Positions 17,491 through 25,916 of a stretch of 64,000 nt of DNA are shown here, in pieces. Made by a program: the position numbers and the translations under genes. The first letter of the stretch is position 1, and each line of letters starts with the position of its first letter. The notes under the pieces are model-generated. The model saw only the letters and a program-made list of their open reading frames with translations, made no database searches and had not been told where the DNA came from. Source of the stretch: Novosphingobium sp. G106 (GTDB lineage: Bacteria; Pseudomonadota; Alphaproteobacteria; Sphingomonadales; Sphingomonadaceae); assembly GCF_019075875.1 (NCBI RefSeq), contig NZ_JAHOOZ010000002.1, positions 124,001 to 188,000 on the forward strand, read 5' to 3'.

Positions 17491-18192
17491 CTAGGCTTCT
17501 TCGGCGCAGCTCTCGAGGCGCTCCATGTCCAGGACCTCGATCGCCCTGCGGTTGGGGATGGCTATTATCCCCTGGTCCCTGAGACCCGTAAGCTGGCGGC
17601 TGACCGTCTCGATCGTAAGGCCAAGGAGGTCGGCGATGTCCTGCCGGCCGAGCGGCAGGTCGAACTCGATCGTTTCCGCCCCGCCTCCGGCGCCCGCATA
17701 GGGTGTTGCCCGCTTTGCCATTTCGAGGAGAAAGGAGGCCACGCGCCCCGTAGCGCTTTTGCGGCCCAGCAGTAGCATCCATTGCCGCGTGCGGTCGAGC
17801 TCGGTCAGCGTACGCTGAAGCAGGCTATGCTCGAGGTGGGGGTGCTGCTGGGCGAACTCGTCGAAGGCCGAGCGCCGGAACGTGCAGACCTGGGCATCGG
17901 TCAGGGCAACGACGGAGTGGGTTGCGGTCGGACCGAAGGGCCGGCCGATGAAGTCGCTGGGAAAGATGATCCCGAGCGTCTGCTCGCGGCCATCGACCGT
18001 CGATGAACTGAGCTTGAGAACGCCTTCGATGACATTGCCCACGAGCAGCGACTCGTCGCCCTGCCAGACCATGGTCTGGCCGCGCCTGAGCAGCTGATGA
18101 CGGCCCAGACTGTTGAGCGCGCCGAGTTCCTCTGGCGACAGCGAACTGCAGATTGCCGTCTCGCGGACAGAGCATTGGGCACAGGCATTCAT
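17491..18192 (-). CDS. fnrL: Fe-S FNR-type transcription regulator
   Basis: A 233-residue Crp/Fnr protein. Cys4, Cys7 and Cys15 at the N-terminus plus Cys103 match the four cluster ligands of FNR, so this is an oxygen-labile [4Fe-4S] regulator rather than a cysteine-free FixK. The recognition helix LLGLTIETVSRQLTGL has the E-x-x-S-R pattern that reads TTGAT half-sites. It should activate under low oxygen the genes preceded here by TTGAT-N4-ATCAA boxes (ccoN and the oxygenase block). ATG 18192 is chosen because it leaves the Cys motif at the N-terminus. A FixJ-like site 61 nt upstream implies a FixLJ to FNR cascade. Confidence 0.92.
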   Translation of the reverse strand: MNACAQCSVRETAICSSLSPEELGALNSLGRHQLLRRGQTMVWQGDESLLVGNVIEGVLKLSSSTVDGREQTLGIIFPSDFIGRPFGPTATHSVVALTDAQVCTFRRSAFDEFAQQHPHLEHSLLQRTLTELDRTRQWMLLLGRKSATGRVASFLLEMAKRATPYAGAGGGAETIEFDLPLGRQDIADLLGLTIETVSRQLTGLRDQGIIAIPNRRAIEVLDMERLESCAEEA

Positions 18193-18252
18193 TATCTCAC
18201 CGCCTCGTCGATCTTTTCGTTGCAAATGCTATCGGCCGGCGGTTCGCAGCCA

Positions 18253-18269
18253 GGTATCCGTAATTTACC
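18253..18269 (-). promoter_or_regulatory. FixJ-like motif upstream of fnrL
   Basis: On the minus strand GGTAAATTACGGATACC. It shares TTACGGATA exactly with the copies before pat and ccoN, and ends 61 nt before the fnrL start. Confidence 0.6.
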
Positions 18270-18293
18270 GAAGGGGTCTGAAGTTGGAATCGC

Positions 18294-19643
18294 TCAGATC
18301 GCGGTGCTGAAGCGCTGGATGGGGTCGGCTCGGTAGGGATCGAACAGGGCAGCGACCGAACGCGCATAAGGACGCGCTTCCTCCCGCAGGACGAGTCCGC
18401 TCGACTGGCGTTCGACCAGCCCTTTCTCGATGAATGGGGCCAGGCGCGAAGCCGTCTCCCCCAGCAAGGTTTCGTCGATTTCCGCCCGGCCGTGGCAAAG
18501 CAGGTCTTCGATGATCCTGGCGCGGGATTGATCCACCCGGGAGCGATCTATGCCGCGAATACTGGTCAACCGGTCCTGCGACAGCAACATCTGGTATCGG
18601 CCCGCGTTCTTCTCGTTCTGGACGATGATTTCGGGAAACGCGCTGATCGCAGAGGCACCGAGACCGACGAGCACCGGGGCCGCGTCGTCCGTGAAACCCT
18701 GAAAATTGCGATGGAGGCGGCCGTCCTGCACCGCCTTGGCCAGAGGATCGCCCGGCAGGGCAAAGTGATCGAACCCGACCGGCAGGTAACCGGCAGCGAC
18801 GAGATGGCTGTATCCTTGCTCTGCCATGCGAAACCGGGTTTGCTGGTCGGGCAGCGCGCTGGCATCGATGCGCCGCTGACGCGCAAGCATGTGCGGGACA
18901 TGGGCGTAGCCGAAAAGAGCCATGCGATCGGCACCCATGCGCACGGCCTCGCGAAGCGTATCTTCAAGCGCGGCGGCGGTCTGGCCGGGCAGGCCGTACA
19001 TGAGGTCGAAGTTGAGCGACGTCACGCCCGCCTTGCGCAAGAGGTCGCAGCAGGCCTCGACGAGATGCAGAGGCTGTATTCTGCCGATTGCCGCTTGGAT
19101 TCCGGCATCCGTCGTCTGGACGCCGAGGCTTGCCTGCGTCACGCCGACGCCGGCGAGCGCGGTGCCCCAGGCCTCATCGAGCGAGCGCGGATCCAGTTCG
19201 ATCGATATGACCGGGTTAGAGAGCGCGAAGGCATGGGTAAGAGAGAGCATGAGGCGGACGAAGTCCGTGGGTGCAATCGCATTCGGGCTGCCTCCGCCAA
19301 AAGCGAGGCGGCGAACCTTGGCGGATGGAGGGAGCAGCGTCCCTACGAGGGCGATCTCGCGGTGCAGCGCATCGAGATAGCTCGCCAGCCGCGCGTGGCG
19401 ATTGCTGCGGCCGGTGTTGCAACCGCAGTACCAGCAGATTTCCTCGCAGAAAGGAATATGGACGTAGAGCGACACATCGCCGCTCGTCCGGGCGAGCGCC
19501 GCCTCGAACTCCCCGGCGCCGACGCTCGGCCCGAACTCTGCCGCCGTCGGGAAGCTGGTGTAGCGCGGGACGGGCGCGGCGAGCAGATCGGGATGATAAT
19601 GCCACATGCCGCTTTGCTTGGCAGAGGGCCGGGCCTTGTTCAT
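18294..19643 (-). CDS. hemN: Oxygen-independent coproporphyrinogen III dehydrogenase
   Basis: A 449-residue radical-SAM enzyme of heme synthesis that works without oxygen. The cluster motif is FCEEICWYCGCNTG (Cys-x3-Cys-x2-Cys) preceded by LYVHIP. LAFGGGSPNAI and SIELDPRSLDE follow, as in HemN, and the C-terminal HemN domain (GIDRSRVDQSRARIIEDLLCHGRAEID) is complete. The length is normal. It lies after the cco cluster on the same strand, supplying heme to the cbb3 oxidase in low oxygen. A weak FNR-like sequence (TTGCG-N4-GTCAA) touches the start codon and may not be functional. Confidence 0.93.
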   Translation of the reverse strand: MNKARPSAKQSGMWHYHPDLLAAPVPRYTSFPTAAEFGPSVGAGEFEAALARTSGDVSLYVHIPFCEEICWYCGCNTGRSNRHARLASYLDALHREIALVGTLLPPSAKVRRLAFGGGSPNAIAPTDFVRLMLSLTHAFALSNPVISIELDPRSLDEAWGTALAGVGVTQASLGVQTTDAGIQAAIGRIQPLHLVEACCDLLRKAGVTSLNFDLMYGLPGQTAAALEDTLREAVRMGADRMALFGYAHVPHMLARQRRIDASALPDQQTRFRMAEQGYSHLVAAGYLPVGFDHFALPGDPLAKAVQDGRLHRNFQGFTDDAAPVLVGLGASAISAFPEIIVQNEKNAGRYQMLLSQDRLTSIRGIDRSRVDQSRARIIEDLLCHGRAEIDETLLGETASRLAPFIEKGLVERQSSGLVLREEARPYARSVAALFDPYRADPIQRFSTAI

Positions 19644-19667
19644 TGCGGCAGGTCAAAAATTGCGGAG

Positions 19668-19892
19668 TCAGCAGCAGCGATACCGTCTTTTGCGCGAGCC
19701 GCCGGTGTGACAGCCCTTGGCGCAGCAGGGCTGCGTCCCTTCGCGTGCGGGCGCGCCAGGAGCGAAGGGTATGATTGCCACACGGTAGCCGCCGGCGCAG
19801 GTCGGGGCGGAGACCGCCATCGCGGCCGGAACCGTTGCCGTGAGCGCCGCGGGACCCAGGCTGAGCAGCGCAAAGACGGTGCGCCAGCTCAT
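19668..19892 (-). CDS. Small Cys-rich secreted protein coupled to ccoS
   Basis: A 74-residue protein that I do not recognise. MSWRTVFALLSLGPAALTATVPAAMAVSA looks like a signal peptide. The mature part is about 45 residues with five cysteines, including CCAKGC and a C-terminal CC. Its ATG overlaps the ccoS stop (ATGA), the same coupling that links the rest of the cco genes, so it is likely real and cotranscribed. Paired cysteines could bind copper or a heme-related cofactor, which would suit a cbb3 assembly locus; that is a guess from context only. Confidence 0.6.
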   Translation of the reverse strand: MSWRTVFALLSLGPAALTATVPAAMAVSAPTCAGGYRVAIIPFAPGAPAREGTQPCCAKGCHTGGSRKRRYRCC

Positions 19893-20044
19893 GGCAGTTC
19901 CTCGCCCTCCTCGTCGATCAGGATGCGGCTGGCCGCACCTTCGAGGTCGTCGAACTGGCCTTCCCGAAGCGCCCAGAAGAAGGCGGCGAGGCCGCAGAGC
20001 CCGAGGAACAGCGCGATGGGTATCAGAGCGGCAAGGCTGGTCAT
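19889..20044 (-). CDS. ccoS: cbb3 oxidase maturation protein CcoS
   Basis: A 51-residue protein with one membrane helix (LAALIPIALFLGLCGLAAFFWALREGQFDDLEG), matching CcoS/FixS in sequence and size. The FFWALREGQFDDLEG segment is the family hallmark. CcoS is needed to insert heme and copper into CcoN. Its ATG overlaps the ccoI stop by 4 nt and its stop overlaps the next small gene. Confidence 0.92.
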   Translation of the reverse strand: MTSLAALIPIALFLGLCGLAAFFWALREGQFDDLEGAASRILIDEEGEELP

Positions 20045-22155
20045 CGCGCCGCCCTCACCAGGCGAAGCGAATTGGTGATCACGAGAATCGAGCTTGTCGC
20101 CATGGCCACGGCCGCGATCAGCGGCGTCACGTAGCCGAAGATCGCCAGCGGCACGGCAAGGACGTTGTAGCCGACGGCGAGCGCGAAGTTCTCCCGTACC
20201 ACGCGCATGGTCCGGCGCGCGGTCCGCAGCGAACGCGGAAGGGCGCTCAGCGAGTCTCCGAGGAAGACGATATCCGCCGCCTGGCGGCCGGCGTCGCTGG
20301 CCGTGCCCGGCGCGATCGAAGCGTCGGCGGCGGCGAGGGCGGGACCATCGTTGAGCCCGTCGCCTACCATCAGCACGCTGTGGCCGCCGTTCTGCAGCCG
20401 AACGATCGCCTCGGTCTTGTCCCGGGGACTGGCGCTTGCCTGCCCGGTGAGGCCGATGGCGCGCGCGACCTCGGCGACGGAGCGCGCGTTGTCGCCCGAA
20501 AGGATCGAGGACGGAACGCCGAGACGAGCCAATTCGTCGATCGCGGTCCTGCAGTCCGGGCGCAGGAGATCACTGAAGGCGATGAGCCGCACCGGCTCGC
20601 CGGCGATGTCGAGGGCGACCGCGATCGTCCCAGCGCTGTCTGGACGCCGCAGCGCCGCGGGCCGACCGTTCCAGACGCCTCGCACACCGTAGCCAGGGGT
20701 TTCGGTCACGTCGGTGAGCGGAGCGGGCGAATGACCGGCCAAGGCATCTGCGAGAGCGCGCGACAGCGGATGGCGGCTGTGGGAGGCCAGGGCCAGCGCG
20801 ATTCCTGCGTCCCTCTGCGAGAGTGCTACGAGCGCGATGGCATCGGGCGCCGGGCGGCCCATGGTCAAGGATCCGGTCTTGTCGATCAGGGCGCGATCGA
20901 CGCGGGCGAGGCGCTCGAGCGCGCTGCCGTCCTTGACCATCACCCCTTGCCGCATGAGCGCGCCGCAGGCGACCACCTGTGCAACCGGCACCGCGAGCCC
21001 GATCGCGCAGGGGCAGGTGATGATAAGGACGGCGATCGCAATCACGGTCGACTGGTAAAGTCCGGCTCCTGCGATCATCCAGCCCGCGAAGCTTGCAAGC
21101 GCCAGCGTATGTACGGCGGGAGCGTAGAGCCCCGCGGCACGATCGGCTATGCGTACGTAGGACGAGCGCGACTGCCCGGCCGCCTCCATCAGCCGCGCGA
21201 TCTCGGCAAGCGAGGTGTCCTCGCCGGTCGCGGAAACCCGCACGTCGATGGGCGCATCGAGGTTGAGTGTACCTGCATGCACCGCTTCGCCCACACTGGC
21301 CGGGACGGGCGCGCTTTCGCCGGTCAGGAGCGACTGGTCTAGGCTGGTCCGGCCCGCAACGATTTCTCCGTCGGCGGCCAGTCGCTCTCCTGCGGCAACG
21401 CGCATGAGCATGCCAGGCTCGAGGTCGCGGGCCTCGGTCCAGGCGAGCTCTCCCTCCGGCGTCAGGACCAGTGCACCAGGAGCAGCCTGGCGCAGGAGCG
21501 CATCCACACCGGCCCTTGCCCGGTCGCGCATCATCGCGTCGAGCGCACGGCCCGCGAGCAGGAACAGAAGGAGCATCAAGGTGCCGTCGAACCACGCGGT
21601 GCGGCCGTGAGTCATCGTCTCATAGAGGCTGAGCGCGGTGGCAAGCAGGATGCCGATCGATATCGGCACGTCCATGTTGGTGTGCAGCCGCCTGAGCGCT
21701 CTCCAGGCCGAAGCGAAGAAGGGCCGGCCGGCATAGGCGGTCGCCGGGACCCCGATCAGCGCTGAGATCCAGTGGAACAGGTCACGCGTGCCGCCATCGG
21801 CGCCCGACCAGATGGAGACCGACATCAGCATCACGTTCATCGATGCGAATCCCGCCACTGCAAGCGGGGCGAGCAGGGGTCTGACGGCCGAAGCCGCGGG
21901 ACCGGCATCTTCAAGGCGCGGCTGACTGACGAAACCGATAGCCTCGAGCGCTGCGACGAGTTCGGGTGCTGTCAGCGCCGGATGATGCGCGACGCGCACC
22001 TGGCGTACGGAAAGGTTGACCCTCGCCTTGGCGACGGCCGGCAATTGCTCGAGGCCCCGCTCGACCTTAGCCATGCAGCTCGCGCAATGCATGCCGGGGA
22101 CGACGAGGACGGTCTCGGCCAAGGGCTCGTCGACGATGGAGACCGCGGCGTTCAC
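20041..22155 (-). CDS. ccoI: Copper-transporting P-type ATPase CcoI/FixI
   Basis: A 704-residue P1B ATPase that supplies copper to the cbb3 oxidase. It has an N-terminal heavy-metal domain with GMHCASC, the TGES actuator motif (LTGESAPV), the CPC metal site (TCPCAIGLAVPVAQ), the phosphorylation motif DKTGSLT, and GDGLNDGPALAAADAS. In most family members the phosphorylation motif is DKTGTLT, so the Ser is unusual but conservative. GTG 22155 overlaps the ccoH stop (GTGA). The open frame continues far upstream into ccoH, and that extension is not coding. Confidence 0.93.
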   Translation of the reverse strand: MNAAVSIVDEPLAETVLVVPGMHCASCMAKVERGLEQLPAVAKARVNLSVRQVRVAHHPALTAPELVAALEAIGFVSQPRLEDAGPAASAVRPLLAPLAVAGFASMNVMLMSVSIWSGADGGTRDLFHWISALIGVPATAYAGRPFFASAWRALRRLHTNMDVPISIGILLATALSLYETMTHGRTAWFDGTLMLLLFLLAGRALDAMMRDRARAGVDALLRQAAPGALVLTPEGELAWTEARDLEPGMLMRVAAGERLAADGEIVAGRTSLDQSLLTGESAPVPASVGEAVHAGTLNLDAPIDVRVSATGEDTSLAEIARLMEAAGQSRSSYVRIADRAAGLYAPAVHTLALASFAGWMIAGAGLYQSTVIAIAVLIITCPCAIGLAVPVAQVVACGALMRQGVMVKDGSALERLARVDRALIDKTGSLTMGRPAPDAIALVALSQRDAGIALALASHSRHPLSRALADALAGHSPAPLTDVTETPGYGVRGVWNGRPAALRRPDSAGTIAVALDIAGEPVRLIAFSDLLRPDCRTAIDELARLGVPSSILSGDNARSVAEVARAIGLTGQASASPRDKTEAIVRLQNGGHSVLMVGDGLNDGPALAAADASIAPGTASDAGRQAADIVFLGDSLSALPRSLRTARRTMRVVRENFALAVGYNVLAVPLAIFGYVTPLIAAVAMATSSILVITNSLRLVRAAR

Positions 22156-22625
22156 CGCACGTCTCCCTCGCTGCGCCAGGTCGTCGTGCCCTTGGTTGCC
22201 GCGCTTCGAACCTCGATGCGCAGGCGCCAGCGGCCAGGCGGGAGCGGCTGCACCGACAGCCAGCGGCCTCCGCCGCCTGGAAGAAAGCGCAGGGCCACGT
22301 CGGGAGCGCGCCCGAGAGGGTGGCGCGCTACGGCGAAGACAGCCGCCGGCGCGGCCGCCATGCCCGACAGGGCCAGTTCGACGCGGTCGTCGCTGCGCCG
22401 CGAAATAGCGGCTTTCCAGCCCAGGGCACGCTCGGCGCGGGCCTCGTCGAGCCAGCGATTGAAGTGCTGGCTGGCGACATAGGAGTTCTCGACCACGACG
22501 CCGCTGAACGTGGAAATGGCCTCTCGCGCCATGAAAACGTTGACGGCGATGACGACGGAGAAGAACGAGACCATGATCATGGCCATGTGCCGGCCGGTGA
22601 AAGGGCGGGGCGCTGGATCGTTCAT
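22152..22625 (-). CDS. ccoH: cbb3 oxidase assembly protein CcoH/FixH
   Basis: A 157-residue protein with one N-terminal membrane helix (HMAMIMVSFFSVVIAVNVFMA) and a periplasmic domain beginning FSGVVVENSYVASQHFNRWLDEARAERALGW, which is typical of FixH. It assists assembly of the oxidase with CcoI. It overlaps both neighbours by 4 nt (ATGA with ccoG, GTGA with ccoI). Confidence 0.9.
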   Translation of the reverse strand: MNDPAPRPFTGRHMAMIMVSFFSVVIAVNVFMAREAISTFSGVVVENSYVASQHFNRWLDEARAERALGWKAAISRRSDDRVELALSGMAAAPAAVFAVARHPLGRAPDVALRFLPGGGGRWLSVQPLPPGRWRLRIEVRSAATKGTTTWRSEGDVR

Positions 22626-24070
22626 TCGGATTCTCCCGGAGCATCAAAACGGGTCGTGTGCGCGTCGCCTTCCCCTTCCTTATCGAGAGCGCGAAGCATG
22701 AAGCTGAAATCCTGAGGCAAGCTGCCGGGAGGCGCGGCAACATAGACGCGCAGGACCGACACCTGGTCCGCCTCGACCTTTTGTCGCAGAACGCGGCTCG
22801 CGGCAGACCGCGGCATGTCGTCGCGCCACATCACCGCGCCCGGCAGGCCGGAAAGGCCAATCTCCATGGGGCGGGGGCGGCTTTCCATATTGAGCAGTTT
22901 CACGGTGAAGGCGTTGCGCAGCGATCCGTCGCTCAGCACCATGAACGGCGGATTGCGATCTTTCGCGACCGACAGGTCGATGTGCCGCCGCACGCCGAGC
23001 GCGAACAGCAAGGCGAGACCGATCGCACACCAAATGCCGAAGTAAACGAGCGTTCGCGGACGCAGGATCGTCTCCAGCACGTTCTGCGGGGCCGCGCCCG
23101 CCTTTTCCGCTTCCGCCCCTTCGAGCGTCACGTAGTCGATCAGACGGCGGCTGCGGCCGACCTGGGCCATGACGGCATCGCAGGCATCGATGCAGAGCGC
23201 GCAGGTGATGCAGCCGATCTGCGGTCCGTCCCGGATGTCGATACCGGTGGGACAGACGGCAACGCATTGGTTGCAGTCGACGCAGTCGCCCAGCGGGGGC
23301 GCCGCGCCGCTTGCCTGCTTGACGCTGCCGCGCGGTTCCCCGCGCCAATCCTTGTAGGTGACGATGAGCGAATTCTCGTCGAGCATCGCCGACTGAATGC
23401 GCGGCCAGGGACACATGTAGATGCAGACCTGCTCGCGCAGGAAGCCGCCAAGGACGAAGGTCGTCGCCGTCAGTGCCGCAACCGTTGCATAGGCTACCGG
23501 CGCTGCCTCACCCGCCCAGAAGTCGCGCACGAGCGTGGGGGCGTCGGCGAAATAGAGGATCCACGCGCCGCCGGTCCAGAAGCTGATGAAAAGATAGATC
23601 GACCATTTGACTGCGCGCTTGCCGATCTTCTGAGCATTCCACGGTCCGCTCTGCAGCCGTATCTGGGCATTGCGATCGCCGTCGACGATGCGGTCGACAT
23701 GCTGGAACAAATCCGTCCAGACGGTCTGCGGGCAGGAATAGCCGCACCAGGCGCGCCCGACTGCGCTCGTCACCAGAAACAGGCCGATGCCGGCCATGAT
23801 GAGAAGGCCCGCGACGAAATAGAACTCCTGAGGCCAGATCTCGATGCCGAACATGTAGAAACGCCGGTGCGCCAGATCGACGAGGACCGCCTGGCTGGGC
23901 GCATAGGGGCCGCGGTTCCACCGCAGCCAGGGCGTCACGTAGTAGATCGCAAGCGTGACACCCATCCACAGCCACTTGATCCGGCGAAACTTTCCATCGA
24001 TCGCCTTGGGGAAGACGGACTTTCGCTTCTCGTAGAACGGGGCGACTGGAGGAGCTTCAAGGCCTGGCAT
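22622..24070 (-). CDS. ccoG: cbb3 oxidase accessory ferredoxin-like protein CcoG/FixG
   Basis: A 482-residue membrane protein with about five helices and two ferredoxin-type clusters: CVDCNQCVAVCPTGIDIRDGPQIGCITCALCIDAC. Other landmarks are the membrane-linked WCGYSCPQTVWTDLF and CIYMCPWPRIQSAM. The C-terminal domain is the Ig-like FixG_C fold. CcoG is involved in copper reduction for oxidase assembly. ATG 24070 overlaps the last codons of ccoP by 14 nt; the longer upstream frame is ccoP in another reading frame. Confidence 0.93.
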   Translation of the reverse strand: MPGLEAPPVAPFYEKRKSVFPKAIDGKFRRIKWLWMGVTLAIYYVTPWLRWNRGPYAPSQAVLVDLAHRRFYMFGIEIWPQEFYFVAGLLIMAGIGLFLVTSAVGRAWCGYSCPQTVWTDLFQHVDRIVDGDRNAQIRLQSGPWNAQKIGKRAVKWSIYLFISFWTGGAWILYFADAPTLVRDFWAGEAAPVAYATVAALTATTFVLGGFLREQVCIYMCPWPRIQSAMLDENSLIVTYKDWRGEPRGSVKQASGAAPPLGDCVDCNQCVAVCPTGIDIRDGPQIGCITCALCIDACDAVMAQVGRSRRLIDYVTLEGAEAEKAGAAPQNVLETILRPRTLVYFGIWCAIGLALLFALGVRRHIDLSVAKDRNPPFMVLSDGSLRNAFTVKLLNMESRPRPMEIGLSGLPGAVMWRDDMPRSAASRVLRQKVEADQVSVLRVYVAAPPGSLPQDFSFMLRALDKEGEGDAHTTRFDAPGESE

Positions 24071-24983
24071 CGGCCGGCGCTCCCGAACTTGGCGCTGGCG
24101 GCGGGGCCGCGAAGCCCTCGCCGCCGCCCAGCGAGTGGACATAGGCTGCCAGCATTCTGATGGTGACCGCATCGAGGCGGTGCGCCCATGCCGGCATCAC
24201 GCCGGCGTGGGCGTTCGTAACGCTCGCCGCGATCGCCTCGCGGCTGCCGCCATAGAGCCAGATGGCGTCGGTAAGATTGGGTGCGCCGACCTGCCGGCCA
24301 CCATGCCCGGCGGGGCCGTGGCAGGCCGCGCAATTATCGGCGAAGATCGCAGCGCCCCGCGTCGATGACGCGCTTGGCCTTTCCTTGCCGGACAGGTTTC
24401 GGACGTGGCTCACGACGTCCTCGATCTGGCTGGGGGTCAGCATCGCATCGCGGCCGAACGAGGGCATGAGGCTGCTGCGGGTCTGGTCGTCGCCAGGCTG
24501 CCGGATGCCGTGGGTTATCGTTTGTTCGATTTCCTTGAGATTGCCGCCCCAGAGCCAGTCGTCGTCGTTGAGATTGGGATAGAGACCGGGAACGCCCGCG
24601 GCGCCAGCACCATGGCACTGCACACAGTTGACGCGAAAGGCGGCGCGCCCGCCCGCAACGGCAGCCTGCATCAATGCGGGCTTGCCCGGCAGCTGGTCGA
24701 TCGGGGTAGCGGCGATCTGACGGAGCACGCCCTCGCGGCCGGCATTGGCCTGCGCGATCTCGGCGGCGAGCTGGCCCCGGCTCGACCAACCCAGCAGTCC
24801 ATCGGTGCCTTTGTGAAGCAGCGGGATCGCCGGATAGGCGACCACGTAGCCCGCTGCGAAGAGGATGGTCAGGTAGAAAGTCCAGAGCCACCAGCGCGGC
24901 ATGGGAGTATCGAGTTCCTCGATGCCGTCCCATTCATGGCCGACGGTCTCGGTGCCCGTGGGTTCGTCGATGCGCTTGGTCAT
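24057..24983 (-). CDS. ccoP: cbb3 oxidase diheme subunit CcoP
   Basis: A 308-residue subunit. An N-terminal membrane helix (WWLWTFYLTILFAAGYVVAYPA) anchors two cytochrome c domains with heme motifs CVQCH and CAACH, each with its Met ligand region (SLMPSFGR, VMPAWAHRL). The opening HEWDGIEELDTPMPRWW is typical of CcoP. It passes electrons to the catalytic core. Its start overlaps the ccoQ stop. Confidence 0.94.
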   Translation of the reverse strand: MTKRIDEPTGTETVGHEWDGIEELDTPMPRWWLWTFYLTILFAAGYVVAYPAIPLLHKGTDGLLGWSSRGQLAAEIAQANAGREGVLRQIAATPIDQLPGKPALMQAAVAGGRAAFRVNCVQCHGAGAAGVPGLYPNLNDDDWLWGGNLKEIEQTITHGIRQPGDDQTRSSLMPSFGRDAMLTPSQIEDVVSHVRNLSGKERPSASSTRGAAIFADNCAACHGPAGHGGRQVGAPNLTDAIWLYGGSREAIAASVTNAHAGVMPAWAHRLDAVTIRMLAAYVHSLGGGEGFAAPPPAPSSGAPADARP

Positions 24984-25147
24984 TGATCGTCGCTTTCGAA
25001 GATAGTGCGGGCTGCCGCGGCGTTGCGATCGCCGGCGCCCGGGCGGAAAGGCCAGGCGGCAAAGGCCAGGAAGACGGCTGCCATCACGACCAGGCCCCAG
25101 CTGTCGGCGAGGTGCCGCAGCGCGTCATAAGTGGAGTGGAGGCTCAC
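24980..25147 (-). CDS. ccoQ: cbb3 oxidase small subunit CcoQ
   Basis: A 55-residue protein with one membrane helix ([21 protein letters not shown]) and a short charged tail, matching CcoQ in size, sequence style and position between ccoO and ccoP. The start is GTG 25147, which overlaps the ccoO stop (GTGA). The stop overlaps the ccoP start (ATGA). Confidence 0.9.
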   Translation of the reverse strand: MSLHSTYDALRHLADSWGLVVMAAVFLAFAAWPFRPGAGDRNAAAARTIFESDDQ

Positions 25148-25905
25148 CGGCCCTTTTCCTTGGCGAGGTCTTCCTGCGCAGCCGCGGCATCGACATCGAC
25201 CATGGTTCCCAGCACCTGGAGATAGGCGACGAGGGCATCCATTTCAGTGAGCCGCTTGGGATCTCCGTCGAAGTCCCGCGCCTGCGCCTTGGGATAGCGC
25301 TTGATGAGGTCCATATTGTCGGCGTCGGGGTCGGCCTGCGACTTGAGGTCCGCCTCCGCTTTGGCGAGGTCCGCCTTGGTATACGGAACGCCGACGCGGT
25401 AGAGCGCGGTCAGCTTTGCCGTCTGGTCGCCGGTATCGAGGTCCCTGTCGGCGAGGAACGCGTAAGGGGGCATGATCGATTCCGGCACGACCGAGCGCGG
25501 GTCCTTGAGGTGCTGGACGTGCCACTCGTCCGAATAGCGACCACCGACGCGGGCGAGGTCCGGCCCCGTGCGTTTCGAGCCCCACTGGAAGGGATGGTCG
25601 TACATGGACTCGGCGGCGAGGCTGTAGTGGCCATAGCGTTCCACCTCGTCGCGGAAGGGCCGGATCATCTGGCTATGGCAGACATAGCAGCCCTCGCGCA
25701 CGTAGATGTCGCGGCCCGCCTGTTCGAGCGGGGTATAGGGTCGCATGCCCTTGACCTTCTCGATCGTGTTGTCGATCCAGAACAGCGGCGCGATCTCGAC
25801 GATGCCTCCGATGGCGACTACGATGAAGGCGAACAGGGCGAGCAGCGTCACGTTGCGCTCGATCTTCTTGTGCCCTTCGAGCACTGGCGATGTCTTGGCG
25901 GTCAT
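25144..25905 (-). CDS. ccoO: cbb3 oxidase monoheme subunit CcoO
   Basis: A 253-residue subunit with one N-terminal helix ([24 protein letters not shown]) and one heme c site in [28 protein letters not shown], a strongly conserved CcoO stretch. [33 protein letters not shown] carries the Met ligand. ATG 25905 follows a GAGG site and lies 11 nt after the ccoN stop; the longer upstream frame is ccoN shadow. Confidence 0.94.
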   Translation of the reverse strand: MTAKTSPVLEGHKKIERNVTLLALFAFIVVAIGGIVEIAPLFWIDNTIEKVKGMRPYTPLEQAGRDIYVREGCYVCHSQMIRPFRDEVERYGHYSLAAESMYDHPFQWGSKRTGPDLARVGGRYSDEWHVQHLKDPRSVVPESIMPPYAFLADRDLDTGDQTAKLTALYRVGVPYTKADLAKAEADLKSQADPDADNMDLIKRYPKAQARDFDGDPKRLTEMDALVAYLQVLGTMVDVDAAAAQEDLAKEKGR

Positions 25906-25916
25906 GGCGTTTGGCC

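Noticed and set aside
19643..19656. FNR box (TTGCG-N4-GTCAA) at hemN
   Set aside because: Only 7 of 10 positions match and it overlaps the start codon, an unlikely place for activation.
22658..24160. 500-codon plus-strand frame opposite ccoG/ccoH
   Set aside because: Antisense shadow of ccoG, whose clusters and helices are unmistakable.
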